Positions 53,149-63,059 of a DNA stretch of 64,000 bases are shown in pieces. Position 1 is the stretch's first letter. Every line of letters begins with the position of its first letter. This DNA comes from Ipomoea triloba (lineage: Eukaryota; Streptophyta; Magnoliopsida; Solanales; Convolvulaceae): positions 15,654,784 to 15,718,783 of the forward strand of contig NC_044916.1 in the NCBI RefSeq assembly GCF_003576645.1, read 5' to 3'. Position numbers and translations under genes: made by a program. A model generated the notes under the pieces. The model saw nothing but the letters and a program-made list of their open reading frames with translations. It ran no database searches and was not told the origin of the DNA.

Positions 53149-54215
53149 ATGTATTTTACCCTCAATCTTGATGTTCTAGACTCCATAAGTGATAATGAAA
53201 TCTCTATGGACGGTGCTACCCCCGAGGGCGAGTACCCCCATCCCGACTCCGAGGTCCCTTTCATAAACGAAGACCCCGTGAATGCCCGTCCTCTCCAAGT
53301 TATTGAGCCCGACACAAACATGAACCTTGACTCCCCCGTTGTGTATACTAGTCTTGACTTGAATATTCCTCGATCTACCCTCTCACACCTTGGACCCCAC
53401 CAATTGGAGAGAGAGCCTGGGAGATAATCGGACCAGGGGTAGATGTGGTGGCCCCTTTCCCGGGTGATAACGTAACCGAGCCCCCGGAGGGTCACTTCTT
53501 CGGTGTCCACACCCTCTCGTTATCCTACGACCTCCGTTTCCCTCTTCACCCTTTCGTCTTGACCCTTCTCAATTACTACGAGATTAACCCGGGCCAATTG
53601 GTTACGAACTCCCACTACATGTTGTTAGCTTTCCTTCTACGGTGTCGTGAAATACATGCCGCCCCCTACCTAGACCTCTTCAACCACCTTTTCCAAGTCA
53701 CGGGCTTGTCCACACCCGCCGGCAAGGGTTTCGTGGCTTTCTCGGCCCGTCCTCGTATGAAAGTCGTTCAAGACATAGTTTCCTCCAACCATCATTGGAA
53801 GCCTTCCTTCGTTTTCGTCTCCGTTGGGCCCCTACTTCCCTTTGTATCCCCTTGGAATAACCGCTTTCGCAAGCACAAAGCTCCTCGGGTAAACCCTTCC
53901 TTGTTACATGATGCCCGTGCCTTCCGGGGGTCGACCCCCGTACTATACATAGAGCCTATGTTAAGCGAGGATAGCTTAGAGGGCCTGGGGTTCACACTGG
54001 GCGCACCTCTTCCACTCCCCTCGCTTGCCCCCACACCGACACGACTCCCACCGAGCCCATTGACGTGGAGTCGGGTTCGGGAGACTCGGCCGAGGGCTCG
54101 GCTGAGTTCTCCTTCGGGCTCGGAGCCGAGTCCTCCGCTGCGGCCGAGTCTCCCAACTCGGCCGTGATCGGGTCAAGCTCCGAGGCCATCACCGAGCCCG
54201 TCGCCGCGCCTAGAG
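53149..54215 (+). pseudogene. Tat-2 antisense ORF, exon 1 (PF04195-like)
   Basis: Starts MYFTLNLDVLDSISDNEISM. A one-base frame change near 53415-53440 leads into VAPFPGDNVTEPPEGHFFG, then LRFPLHPFVLTLLNYYEIN, LLAFLLRCREIHAAP and SSNHHWKPSFVFVS. This text resembles the 'putative gypsy type transposon' domain found in antisense ORFs of Tat elements. A second frame change lies near 54000-54060, and the exon ends at 54215 with a GT donor. It runs opposite to pol. Function unknown. The frameshifts argue against an active product unless there is a hidden intron. Confidence 0.7.
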
Positions 54216-54306
54216 GTTGTCTCCCTCTCTTTACTCTTTGCTTCGTTTGTCTTAATTTGAATGTGGGTATTTTATGCTAACCTCGTAGTTGTCTTTGGGG
54301 GTACAG

Positions 54307-54617
54307 GTGATTCCCGTGCCATGGCGTCCCGTACAGAGAGGTTGCGTGAGGCTAAGAGGCAAAAAACCGCTGGAGGAGGTACCCGTACGACCCGACAGGC
54401 CCGTGCCAACACGCGCCCCCACCGTGATGCTGCCTCGACTCCATCAGTGCCGTCGCCCCCCACACTCCCCGTTTGGCCACCGCCCCCACCGCCTCGGCCG
54501 ACCTCTAGCCGCGTTCGCGGAGACCCCGCGCGGACTCGAGAGTTGCTTCGCAGCTTGTTGCACTCCAACGGGCCGGAGACGATCTCGGTTGATCATGCCA
54601 CTGAGTCAATTTTTGAG
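54307..54617 (+). CDS. Tat-2 antisense ORF, exon 2
   Basis: After the acceptor GGGGGTACAG (54297-54306) the frame reads DSRAMASRTERLREAKRQK, a basic stretch, then a Pro-rich part (PSPPTLPVWPPPPPP) and TRELLRSLLHSNGPETISV, ending at a GT donor (54618). One leftover base from exon 1 and two here make a complete codon, so phases agree. Confidence 0.65.
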
Positions 54618-54680
54618 GTACCCCTCTCTTTTGTTTTCTTGCCATACTTATTGCCAGTTACCTAACCCCTTTGTTTCCAG

Positions 54681-55307
54681 GCCGTCCTCCACTTTTCTAA
54701 CCTCCAGGGCGAGTATGAGGCTGCCACTAGGCGTATCGTTGAGCTCTCCGGAGTCGTGCGGACTTTGGAGTCGGAGGGGCAGTCCCATAGGCTTGAACTG
54801 GAGGAGCTGAGAGATGAGCTTGTCCGTGCTGTTCCGACCTACCAGAGGTCCGAGGGGTTCCAGCGGGACGCCATGACCTATGCCCGGGGCCACCTACGCG
54901 CGCTGGCTGCGGAGTGGCTTGCAACGGAGGAGGGACAGAGTCGGCTGACTGAGGAGGGACTGGTCTCCTATGAGATAGGCTTACATGAGATGCAGAGCTC
55001 TATATACGAGGTCCTCCGCCGAGAGGACGCTGCTTTTGACCTCGTGGCCAGGGGTTTGCCAGCCGTGCTCCCACCTCCAGACACCCCTGCGGGCAGTTCT
55101 AGCACCACTCCCAGAGGTGATCCGCTTCGTGGCGGGCCTGTGGACTTGAGCGTCCTGGACCGGTCTCCCGATGATCATGCAGCGGGCACACTCGGACCCG
55201 TTTCACCCACCTTGGAGAATACTCACCTACCGGAGAACATGGCGACCTTGGGTGATGAGATCGCGGCCTACCATGCCTCTACTGCAACTCCAGACTTGAA
55301 TTCGTAG
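54681..55307 (+). CDS. Tat-2 antisense ORF, exon 3
   Basis: After the acceptor TTGTTTCCAG (54671-54680), in phase 0 with exon 2. Reads AVLHFSNLQGEYEAATRRIV, then a coiled-coil (RTLESEGQSHRLELEELRDE) and a C-terminal tail to PDLNS and TAG. No stops interrupt it. Homologous tails follow the PF04195 domain in other plant elements. Confidence 0.65.
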   Translation, partial: AVLHFSNLQGEYEAATRRIVELSGVVRTLESEGQSHRLELEELRDELVRAVPTYQRSEGFQRDAMTYARGHLRALAAEWLATEEGQSRLTEEGLVSYEIGLHEMQSSIYEVLRREDAAFDLVARGLPAVLPPPDTPAGSSSTTPRGDPLRGGPVDLSVLDRSPDDHAAGTLGPVSPTLENTHLPENMATLGDEIAAYHASTATPDLNS

Positions 55308-55685
55308 GCGTAGGCTTGTTTAGTTTATTTCCTTCTTTTTGCGATGTACTTGGATATTATGTTTGAATGAATATTTCACATCTTTTGCTACTGCTTGTGT
55401 TGCGTGATGTTACACTTTGCCTTACCGAAACACAGCTTCCTGCGTGGGGTTGGTATCTTGTGATTTTGACGGGCCTCGACCTCTTTTGAAGAGCTCGGCC
55501 TAAGCCCCGCCCTCGGCTATGTTGGCATTATGGGCCAAACCTCTCGGCCGGGGGCCCTTGGCCTCTTTCTTAGCTTTATCCGTACGCCCTCCGTCCCGAA
55601 CTCGGTGTTGACTTGGAGTAGTTAACACCTTGGATCATTTTTTTTTCGCATAGTCATTTGACCGAGGGTACTCTCGGACCAAACA
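55308..55685. other. Non-coding stretch after the antisense ORF
   Basis: Antisense 3' untranslated sequence and GC-rich CTCGGCC/CCTCGG text; no further gene seen. Confidence 0.5.
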
Positions 55686-55925
55686 CTCTTCCGTCGGGGT
55701 TAGTACGCGAGGACAGGCCTCGTGCCCCCTTAGGGTGATAGCTTTTCGACCCGGGTCACTTGACAACGGGCCGTTAGGCTCTTCCGTCGGGGTTAGTACG
55801 CGAGGACGTCTCCCCGTGCCCCCTTAGGGTGGTAGCTTTTCGACCCGGGTCGCTTGACAACGGGTCGTTAAGCTCTTCCGTCGGGGTTAGTACGCGAGGT
55901 CGGGCCTCGTGCCCCCTTAAGGTAT
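55686..55925. repeat. 93-94 bp tandem repeat in Tat-2
   Basis: CTCTTCCGTCGGGGTTAGTA starts at 55686, 55779 and 55873 (2.6 units), with CCGTGCCCCCTTAGGGTG in each. Tandem arrays between integrase and the 3' LTR are common in Tat elements. Confidence 0.9.
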
Positions 55926-56117
55926 GATTGAAAAAGTCAGGTAAGTACCCCCTCCCCCTCCTCAAAAGAAAAAAAAAATGAAACTGAGACATCCATGGTG
56001 AGGCTATTTTTTTTGAGTTTATTAAAACGAAGGGGACGGACCACCTCCTAACAAAATGGATTGCTGGCTACGTTTATTGAAATGCATAATATTGACCACC
56101 TCCTAACAAGTGGATTA

Positions 56118-57160
56118 CTAATAATACTTTAACAAGTGCTCGGCATTCCACACCCTGGCTATCATCTTCCCCTTGGGGGTCTTGAGCTTGTAGCTGCCTG
56201 GGCGAACCACGGCTTCGACAATGTAGGGACCTTCCCATTTCGCGGCAAACTTGCCTCCGGCATGGCTGCCTCCCTCTTCTCGTCTATTAGGTGGAGGTCT
56301 GTCCGGTGGTGCTCGTCGTTGGTGTCGGGGTCATATTCTTTAGCCCGGTGAGATGGTATGACGGCCTCCGCGAGGGCGCGGGCCTCAAAACCATAGGCTA
56401 GCGAGAACGGAGTCTGGCCTGTAGCCCTCCGAGGTGTGGTACGGTAGGCTCACAGGACCGCGTCTAGCTCCTCTACCCATGCCCCTCCGGCCGACTCGAG
56501 TTTCCTTTTGAGGCCGTCTACTAGGGTGCAGTTGGCATTCTCTACTTGGCCATTCGCCTGGGAGCATACCGCTACCTGGCTATGTGTGATGTGCCATTCT
56601 GCGCAGAATTTTTCGAACTCTTGCCCCTCGAATTGACGTCCGTTGTCAGTGATGAGTTGCATGGGAACTCCGAAACGGCATAGGATGTTTTTGTAGACGA
56701 ATTGCTTGCACCGGGAGCTGGTGATGCTGGCTAGGGGCTCGGCCTCTACCCACTTGGTGAAATAGTCCACCGCTACTATCAGGTATTTCCTTCTTCTCGA
56801 CCCCATAGGTAAGGCTCCCATTAAGTCCAGCCCCCATCGTGAAAAGGGGATGACCGAGCTGATGGGGGTGTAGTTGGAGGCGGGCCGACTCGGGGCGGTT
56901 TGGAACTGTTGGCAAGTCTTGCAACTCCTAGCGTAGTCAGCGCACTCTTTAGCCATATTAGGCCAAAAATACCCCTGTAGGATGGCCCTTCGGGCCATGG
57001 TGTAGGCCCCTTGGTGGGCTGAGCAGGTCCCTTCGTGAATTTCTTCGATCATTGACTTTGCCTCCCCCGGGTACAGGCAGCGCAAGAGGGTGCCGTTGTA
57101 TGACCTCTTATATAGTGTGTCGCCTTGGACCAGGTAGGTGGGGGCTCATCTTTTCACGAG
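56118..57160 (-). pseudogene. Tat-2 integrase
   Basis: Runs from about 57160 through the zinc-binding domain (EEIHEGTCSAHQGAYTMA, YARSCKTCQQFQ, with HHCC residues visible) and the catalytic core: SRWGLDLMGALP (Asp), MQLITDNGRQFEGQEF (Asp) and SQANGQVENANC (Glu). A TGA replaces tryptophan in the ...DAVL(W)AYRTTPRR segment (near 56450). A late frameshift leads to the GPYIVEAVVRPGSYKL module (GPY/F type) and the end at TAG 56118-56120. All three catalytic residues are present but the reading frame is broken. Confidence 0.88.
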
Positions 57161-58674
57161 TTTGGCTTCCACCTCGTCGGTGGGTAGTGTTCCCGTCTTC
57201 TTGTATTCTCGAAGGTGGTCCAACCAGCAGGGGGGTCGGGCTTGCACGGGTAGTACCGGGTAGGATTCCAAGCTCGATCTTTTGACCTCTTCGACTCAGG
57301 CTATTTTTGAAATGTGTTCTTGGGCCCCCAGGCTGAGTTTGGAGAACATGTCTGCGTCCTCGTTCTGCTCCCGGGGTACCTGTAAAACTTCATAATTGAT
57401 CAATTGGCCCAGCAGCTGAAGCACTACGTCCCGATATCTCCTCATCCTATCTTCGTTGGCAACAAATTCGCCCGTGACCTGGCCTACTACCAATCTGGAG
57501 TCACACCGGATCTTGAGCTTCTCGGCCCTCATATTTAAGGCGAGTTGGAGCCCCCCAAGGAGCGCTTCATACTCGGCCTCATTGTTGGAGAGGTTGAAGT
57601 TGAACCGGAGGGCATAGTAGGCCCGGAACCCCTCTGGGGATATGATGACGACCCCTCCCCTGCATCCTTTGGGGTTTGAGGACCCATCCGTCGAAAGGGT
57701 CCACCACTCCTCGTCCTCATTTCGGATCTGCTCGGTGGCCTCTTGTGCGGTGCATTCGACTATGAAACCGGCTAATGCTTGCCCCTTGATAGCTGGTCTA
57801 GGTCTGAAGTGGATGTCGAACTGGCTCAGACGCATAGACCATTTGACCAGCCTGCTGGCCGACCACGAGGCCCACAGCACCGAGTCTAGGGGCTGGTTGG
57901 TGAGGACATGTACGGGGTGGGCTTGGAAGTAGTGCCCGAGCTTCTTGGCTGTAACGTCCATCGCAAAAATGGCTTTTTCGGTGGGTGTGTACCTGACCTC
58001 CGCCCCCCTTAGAGCTCGGCTCACATAGTAAACGGGCCGTTGGACCCCTTCGTCATCCCAGACCAGCACGGAGCTGACCGTGGCCTGGGCTATGCCCAAG
58101 TACAGGTACAGAACCTCTCCCTTCGCGAGTTTGGCTAGGGGGGGAAGTGACATTAGGTATGTCTTAAGATCTTCGAAAGCCTTTTGGCATTCTTAGGACC
58201 ATTCAAATCCCTTAGCCCTCTTGAGCACCCCAAAGAAGGGTAAGGACCTCTCGACTGACCGTGAGAGGAAACGACCGAGGGCCGCCAACCGCCCGTTGAG
58301 GCACTGGACATCCCGGAGGGACCTTGGAGGTTCCATGTCCAGGATGGCCTTCACTTTGTCGGGATTGGGCTCTATGCCCCTCTTAGAGACCATGTACCCC
58401 AAGAATTTTCCCCCGTGTATCCCAAAGGTGCACTTCTTGAGGTTTAACCTCAAATTAAAACGCTACTTTATTGAGAATACCTCTGCCAGGTCGTCGACAT
58501 GGTGACTGGCCTCGGTACTTTTGACTATCATATCATCGACATAGGCTTGGAGATTGCGCCCGAGGACTTGTTTGAACACCTTAGCCACCATCCGGGTATA
58601 TGTAGCTCCCGAGTTCTTGAGCCCAAAGGCCATAACCTTATAGCAGTAGACCCCTTCGGGGGGGGGGGGGGAAA
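56939..58674 (-). pseudogene. Tat-2 pol segment, first copy (part of integrase, aRNH, RNase H, RT)
   Basis: Identical in content to 58676-60411 (offset 1737). On the minus strand it encodes the RT palm with AYVDDMIVKS (about 58530), RT thumb (58453-58193, GIEPNPDKVKAILDM), RNase H plus aRNH (58153-57296), and the start of integrase. The aRNH catalytic residues are visible in WTLSTDGSSNPKGCRGG, NNEAEYEALLGGLQ, CDSRLVVGQV and NEDADMFSKL. The flanking copy and the N at 58675 suggest only one of the two is real. Confidence 0.85.
57296..58153 (-). pseudogene. Tat-2 RNase H and archaeal-type RNase H
   Basis: 285 open codons. The N-terminal half is gypsy RNase H (YLYLGIAQATVSSVLV, YYVSRALRGAEVRYTPTEK, HPVHVLTNQPLDSVLW) with its usual Asp replaced. 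The C-terminal half is aRNH with D, E, D and D residues at WTLSTDGSS, NNEAEYEALL, RCDSRLVVGQ and NEDADMFSKL. It removes RNA from RNA-DNA hybrids during reverse transcription. An in-frame stop just upstream (near 58192) cuts it from the RT thumb. Confidence 0.85.
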
Positions 58675-58675
58675 N

Positions 58676-60411
58676 AGCGCACTCTTTAGCCATATTAGGC
58701 CAAAAATACCCCTGTAGGATGGCCCTTCGGGCCATGGTGTAGGCCCCTTGGTGGGCTGAGCAGGTCCCTTCGTGAATTTCTTCGATCATTGACTTTGCCT
58801 CCCCCGGGTACAGGCAGCGCAAGAGGGTGCCGTTGTATGACCTCTTATATAGTGTGTCGCCTTGGACCAGGTAGGTGGGGGCTCATCTTTTCACGAGTTT
58901 GGCTTCCACCTCGTCGGTGGGTAGTGTTCCCGTCTTCTTGTATTCTCGAAGGTGGTCCAACCAGCAGGGGGGTCGGGCTTGCACGGGTAGTACCGGGTAG
59001 GATTCCAAGCTCGATCTTTTGACCTCTTCGACTCAGGCTATTTTTGAAATGTGTTCTTGGGCCCCCAGGCTGAGTTTGGAGAACATGTCTGCGTCCTCGT
59101 TCTGCTCCCGGGGTACCTGTAAAACTTCATAATTGATCAATTGGCCCAGCAGCTGAAGCACTACGTCCCGATATCTCCTCATCCTATCTTCGTTGGCAAC
59201 AAATTCGCCCGTGACCTGGCCTACTACCAATCTGGAGTCACACCGGATCTTGAGCTTCTCGGCCCTCATATTTAAGGCGAGTTGGAGCCCCCCAAGGAGC
59301 GCTTCATACTCGGCCTCATTGTTGGAGAGGTTGAAGTTGAACCGGAGGGCATAGTAGGCCCGGAACCCCTCTGGGGATATGATGACGACCCCTCCCCTGC
59401 ATCCTTTGGGGTTTGAGGACCCATCCGTCGAAAGGGTCCACCACTCCTCGTCCTCATTTCGGATCTGCTCGGTGGCCTCTTGTGCGGTGCATTCGACTAT
59501 GAAACCGGCTAATGCTTGCCCCTTGATAGCTGGTCTAGGTCTGAAGTGGATGTCGAACTGGCTCAGACGCATAGACCATTTGACCAGCCTGCTGGCCGAC
59601 CACGAGGCCCACAGCACCGAGTCTAGGGGCTGGTTGGTGAGGACATGTACGGGGTGGGCTTGGAAGTAGTGCCCGAGCTTCTTGGCTGTAACGTCCATCG
59701 CAAAAATGGCTTTTTCGGTGGGTGTGTACCTGACCTCCGCCCCCCTTAGAGCTCGGCTCACATAGTAAACGGGCCGTTGGACCCCTTCGTCATCCCAGAC
59801 CAGCACGGAGCTGACCGTGGCCTGGGCTATGCCCAAGTACAGGTACAGAACCTCTCCCTTCGCGAGTTTGGCTAGGGGGGGAAGTGACATTAGGTATGTC
59901 TTAAGATCTTCGAAAGCCTTTTGGCATTCTTAGGACCATTCAAATCCCTTAGCCCTCTTGAGCACCCCAAAGAAGGGTAAGGACCTCTCGACTGACCGTG
60001 AGAGGAAACGACCGAGGGCCGCCAACCGCCCGTTGAGGCACTGGACATCCCGGAGGGACCTTGGAGGTTCCATGTCCAGGATGGCCTTCACTTTGTCGGG
60101 ATTGGGCTCTATGCCCCTCTTAGAGACCATGTACCCCAAGAATTTTCCCCCGTGTATCCCAAAGGTGCACTTCTTGAGGTTTAACCTCAAATTAAAACGC
60201 TACTTTATTGAGAATACCTCTGCCAGGTCGTCGACATGGTGACTGGCCTCGGTACTTTTGACTATCATATCATCGACATAGGCTTGGAGATTGCGCCCGA
60301 GGACTTGTTTGAACACCTTAGCCACCATCCGGGTATATGTAGCTCCCGAGTTCTTGAGCCCAAAGGCCATAACCTTATAGCAGTAGACCCCTTCGGGGGG
60401 GGGGGGTAAAG
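58676..60411 (-). pseudogene. Tat-2 pol segment, second (probably artefactual) copy
   Basis: Same sequence as 56939-58674, including 59890-59033 (RNase H/aRNH) and 60190-59930 (RT thumb). It ends at a G-run at about 60396-60407, where the other copy's G-run (58659-58671) abuts the N. It continues to the right into the rest of RT, so this copy has the correct RT context, while the first has the correct integrase context. Confidence 0.85.
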
Positions 60412-60899
60412 GCTGTCTTCTCCTCGTCGGCTTCGTGCATAAATATTTGGTGGTACCCCCTGAAGGCGTCTAGAAAACTCATGAGGGCGCACCCCTCCGT
60501 CTCGTCTACCAGTTGGTCTATGTTAGGCAGGGGGAAAGGGTCCATGGGGCAGGCCTTGTTAAGGTCTGTGTAGTCCATGCACATCCTCCAGGTCGGCGGT
60601 TTGGGGGCGAGGACCACGTTGGCGAGCCATTCAGGGTATATGACCTCCTTGATGTGTCCTATGTCGAGGAGGGTATTGACCTCCTTTTTCACGAACTCTC
60701 TTCTCTCGGCCGAGAGGTACCTTTTGCGTTGCTGAACAGGCTTCACCGAGGCGTCTACGACCAATTTGTGCATGATGACATCCCGGCTGAGGCCCAGCAT
60801 ATCTTCGGGACCCCAAGCGAATATTTCCTTGTATCTTCTGATGGTATCCACGATCCGAGCTCGGAGCTCGACCGGTAGGCCGACCCCTACTTTTACCAT
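60375..60899 (-). pseudogene. Tat-2 reverse transcriptase, N-terminal part
   Basis: Contains FAWGPEDMLGLSRDVIMH, EWLANVVLAPKPPTWRMCM, DLNKACPMDPFPLPNID and MSFLDAFRGYHQIFM (motif A Asp), then EEKTAFTPPP where a C-run (G on plus) shifts the frame. The palm with YVDD continues in the adjacent segment. It copies genomic RNA into cDNA inside the particle. Confidence 0.88.
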
Positions 60900-60977
60900 G
60901 CGGTCGGGTCGGGCAAGGTCTAGGACGACCTCCTCTGTCTCAACTACGGGCTCGGCTCGAGGTCGACCCTCCTCCTC

Positions 60978-61544
60978 CTAAAACGCTTTCTCGGTGATGG
61001 TATGGACTTGGAGGTCCCTCTTGCCTATTTGACGGCACACTCGCAAGTAACAGCTACGGCTGACCTTCTGATCCCCCCGGGCGATCCCGACCCTTGTTGG
61101 GGTCGGCAATTTGAGGCACAGGTGCTCCATGGAGATTAAGCATCTGAGATCTTCTAGGGCAGGCCGACCGAGTATTATGTTATGAGCGCAATTGATCTTG
61201 ACCACCACAAACTCGACCTCCCACCTCTTGACATGGGGAGGGGTGCCTATCTCCACCTCCAGGTTTATGGACCCCTCCGTCTCAATGGAGTCCCCCGTGA
61301 AACCCGATAAAGGGGTCCGCACTTGTCCCAACTGCTTTCTCGATAGGCCTAGCTGGGTGAACGTGTCGTAGTATATGACATTTACCGAGCTGCCCGTGTC
61401 CACGAGCACCCGGTGCACTATCACATCACTGATTTCCACCTTGATGACTAGGGCGTCACGATAGGGGAGGGGGCCATCAGGTAGGTCAGCATCTGTGAAC
61501 ACGATGGGTTCACGCCTCGGCCTCTTCTCGTGCGGGGGTCGCAC
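60978..61544 (-). pseudogene. Tat-2 aspartic protease
   Basis: Open frame of 188 codons with HRVLVDTGSSVNVIYYDTF (active site DTG), PLSGFTGDSIETEGSINLE (flap region) and HNIILGRPALEDLRCL (ILGRP motif), so all protease motifs are intact. It processes the polyprotein. It is separated from RT by a stop near 60978 and from gag by a frame change at 61448-61544. Confidence 0.88.
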
Positions 61545-61942
61545 GACCTCTCCGACGTATAGGCTTCTCGCCCACTTCTTTGGTTCTGCCGGCGTGTCCC
61601 CCCAAAGATAACGTGGATGGCATGTTTCTTCTGGGGTGCGGGGTTGTCGAGCTCCTTCTCCTCCTCTTTAGTGAGCTGACCAAGTTCTCGTTTACGGTGT
61701 GCTGATGTGGATGGCACGGAGCCACCCCCTTTCTTCCATACGTTGCCTTGGTTCTGGCCCTGGCCCTGGCCCCCCGGCCTCTTGACAAACTGGCCGAGGT
61801 ACCCCCTTTGGATGAGGTCCTCGATTTGACGTTTGAGGTCGATGCATTCGTCTGTGTCGTGCCCTGTCTGGCGGTGGAACCTGCAATATTTATTGGGGTC
61901 CACCTTGGGGGATATCTTCATGCACTCCCCTGGGTACTGCAC
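61448..61942 (-). pseudogene. Tat-2 gag C-terminal region
   Basis: Contains YCRFHRQTGHDTDECIDLK (knuckle-like), DLIQRGYLGQFVKRPGG and HAIHVIFGGT, the typical Tat gag tail. The frame is shifted against both the gag core and the protease. Confidence 0.8.
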
Positions 61943-62107
61943 GATCCCTTGGCCTTCTGCGTGGTCCAGGATGGTGCTTACTGGTTGTGTTAAGGGGGTG
62001 AGGAAACGCGTAGGGGTTAACCGAGGCCCCTCGGCAAACTCGCGGCGAGGTGGCCTCGGTGCCCAGCGCTCCTCTTGGGGTGCTTTGTCTTTCCGACTCC
62101 TCCCCTC

Positions 62108-62959
62108 CTACTCTTCCTTCTTCCGCTTCTCAGCTACTTCTGCTTCTGCGAACCTTGTTGCCCGGTCCATCAGCTCGTTGTAGGTCTTGGGAGGGTACCG
62201 CATGAGGTCCCGGTAAAACGGGCCGGACCGCAAGTTATTCCTGAAGATTATTATGGCTGCCCTATCGTCGAAGTTGACGACCCCCAATACCTCACGCTTC
62301 CATTTGTTGAGGAACTCCGGTAGTGAATCTGTGGGCCGCTGCTTTACGTGATATAGGTCTGCAAACTCCTTCCTCTTTTGTACGTTGCTAGCGAAATACG
62401 ACATGAATTGCTTGGTAAGAGCCGCGAAGGTAGAGATGGAGCCCTCCGGGAGGGATCCGAACCAGTCCTGGGCCTGGCCATCCAGGGTTGAAAAGAAACC
62501 CCGGCACATGATAGCGTCACTAGCCCCCGTCATCAACATGGTGGCCAGGTACCTGTTGAGATGCGCTCGCGGGTCGGAAGTCCCTGAGTACGTCTTGATT
62601 GTTGGGAAACGGAAGTCCTTAGGGAAGGGCTCTTCCATGACTGCCCCCGTGAACGGGGTGGTCAGCACGTCTTGTGGCTCCGGAGACCAGTCCTTCTCGT
62701 CAATCTTTTTCTGGAGCTCGTCCATCCTCCTTCGGGGCTGCTCGACCTCATCTCGGTGTGGGCTCGGGGCCCCACCGTTGGTCTCCCCGGACCGTTCGGC
62801 TCCGGAGGCTTGCTCTTGCCGCGACTGGTGTTGGGGCCGACGACTCGTCAACTTGGGCACAGCTGACTCCTCTGCCGGGGGCCTCGTAGATAACTTGTCT
62901 CGGGCCGGTACGCGGGTACTCAACCGAACCAATGCAGACTTGGATCTGGTCGAATGCAC
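62108..62959 (-). CDS. Tat-2 gag, N-terminal and core
   Basis: 283 open codons from MHSTRSKSALVRLS. The retrotransposon gag core is complete here: PQDVLTTPFTGAVMEEPFPK, FPTIKTYSGTSDPRAHLNRY, GQAQDWFGSLPEGSISTF and NELMDRATRFAEAEVAEK. The end KRKKEE is a stop or frameshift away from the tail at 61942. It forms the particle that packages element RNA. It may start further upstream, since the region between 62960 and 63059 is not clearly untranslated. Confidence 0.75.
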   Translation of the reverse strand: MHSTRSKSALVRLSTRVPARDKLSTRPPAEESAVPKLTSRRPQHQSRQEQASGAERSGETNGGAPSPHRDEVEQPRRRMDELQKKIDEKDWSPEPQDVLTTPFTGAVMEEPFPKDFRFPTIKTYSGTSDPRAHLNRYLATMLMTGASDAIMCRGFFSTLDGQAQDWFGSLPEGSISTFAALTKQFMSYFASNVQKRKEFADLYHVKQRPTDSLPEFLNKWKREVLGVVNFDDRAAIIIFRNNLRSGPFYRDLMRYPPKTYNELMDRATRFAEAEVAEKRKKEE

Positions 62960-63059
62960 CTTACCGGGCTCCCGACATTCCTGTCTGTTTTGGTGGACAT
63001 CCCTCCCCCCCCCCCGCCTCTCCGACGGCCGGGGTGAGTTGACCTCCCCTTCAACTTGA

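Larger units (their letters stand above)
51909..63059 (-). mobile_element. Tat-2: Tat-lineage Ty3/gypsy element with antisense ORF
   Basis: From right to left on the minus strand: gag, protease, RT, RNase H, aRNH, integrase, tandem repeats, antisense ORF region, PPT and 3' LTR. The 5' LTR is cut off by a copia LTR inserted at 63060. The aRNH and the antisense ORF place it with Tat-lineage elements (compare RIRE2/Grande types). About 1.74 kb of pol appears twice, probably through an assembly error at 58675. Confidence 0.88.

Noticed and set aside
57052..57285. Plus-strand ORFs of 77-121 codons opposite Tat-2 pol (also 58789-59022, 60513-60878)
   Set aside because: Shadows of pol in GC-rich sequence; duplicated together with it.
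56939..60411. Two independent Tat pol genes in tandem
   Set aside because: Sequence identity including homopolymer boundary, with an N at the joint, points to unmerged contig overlap.
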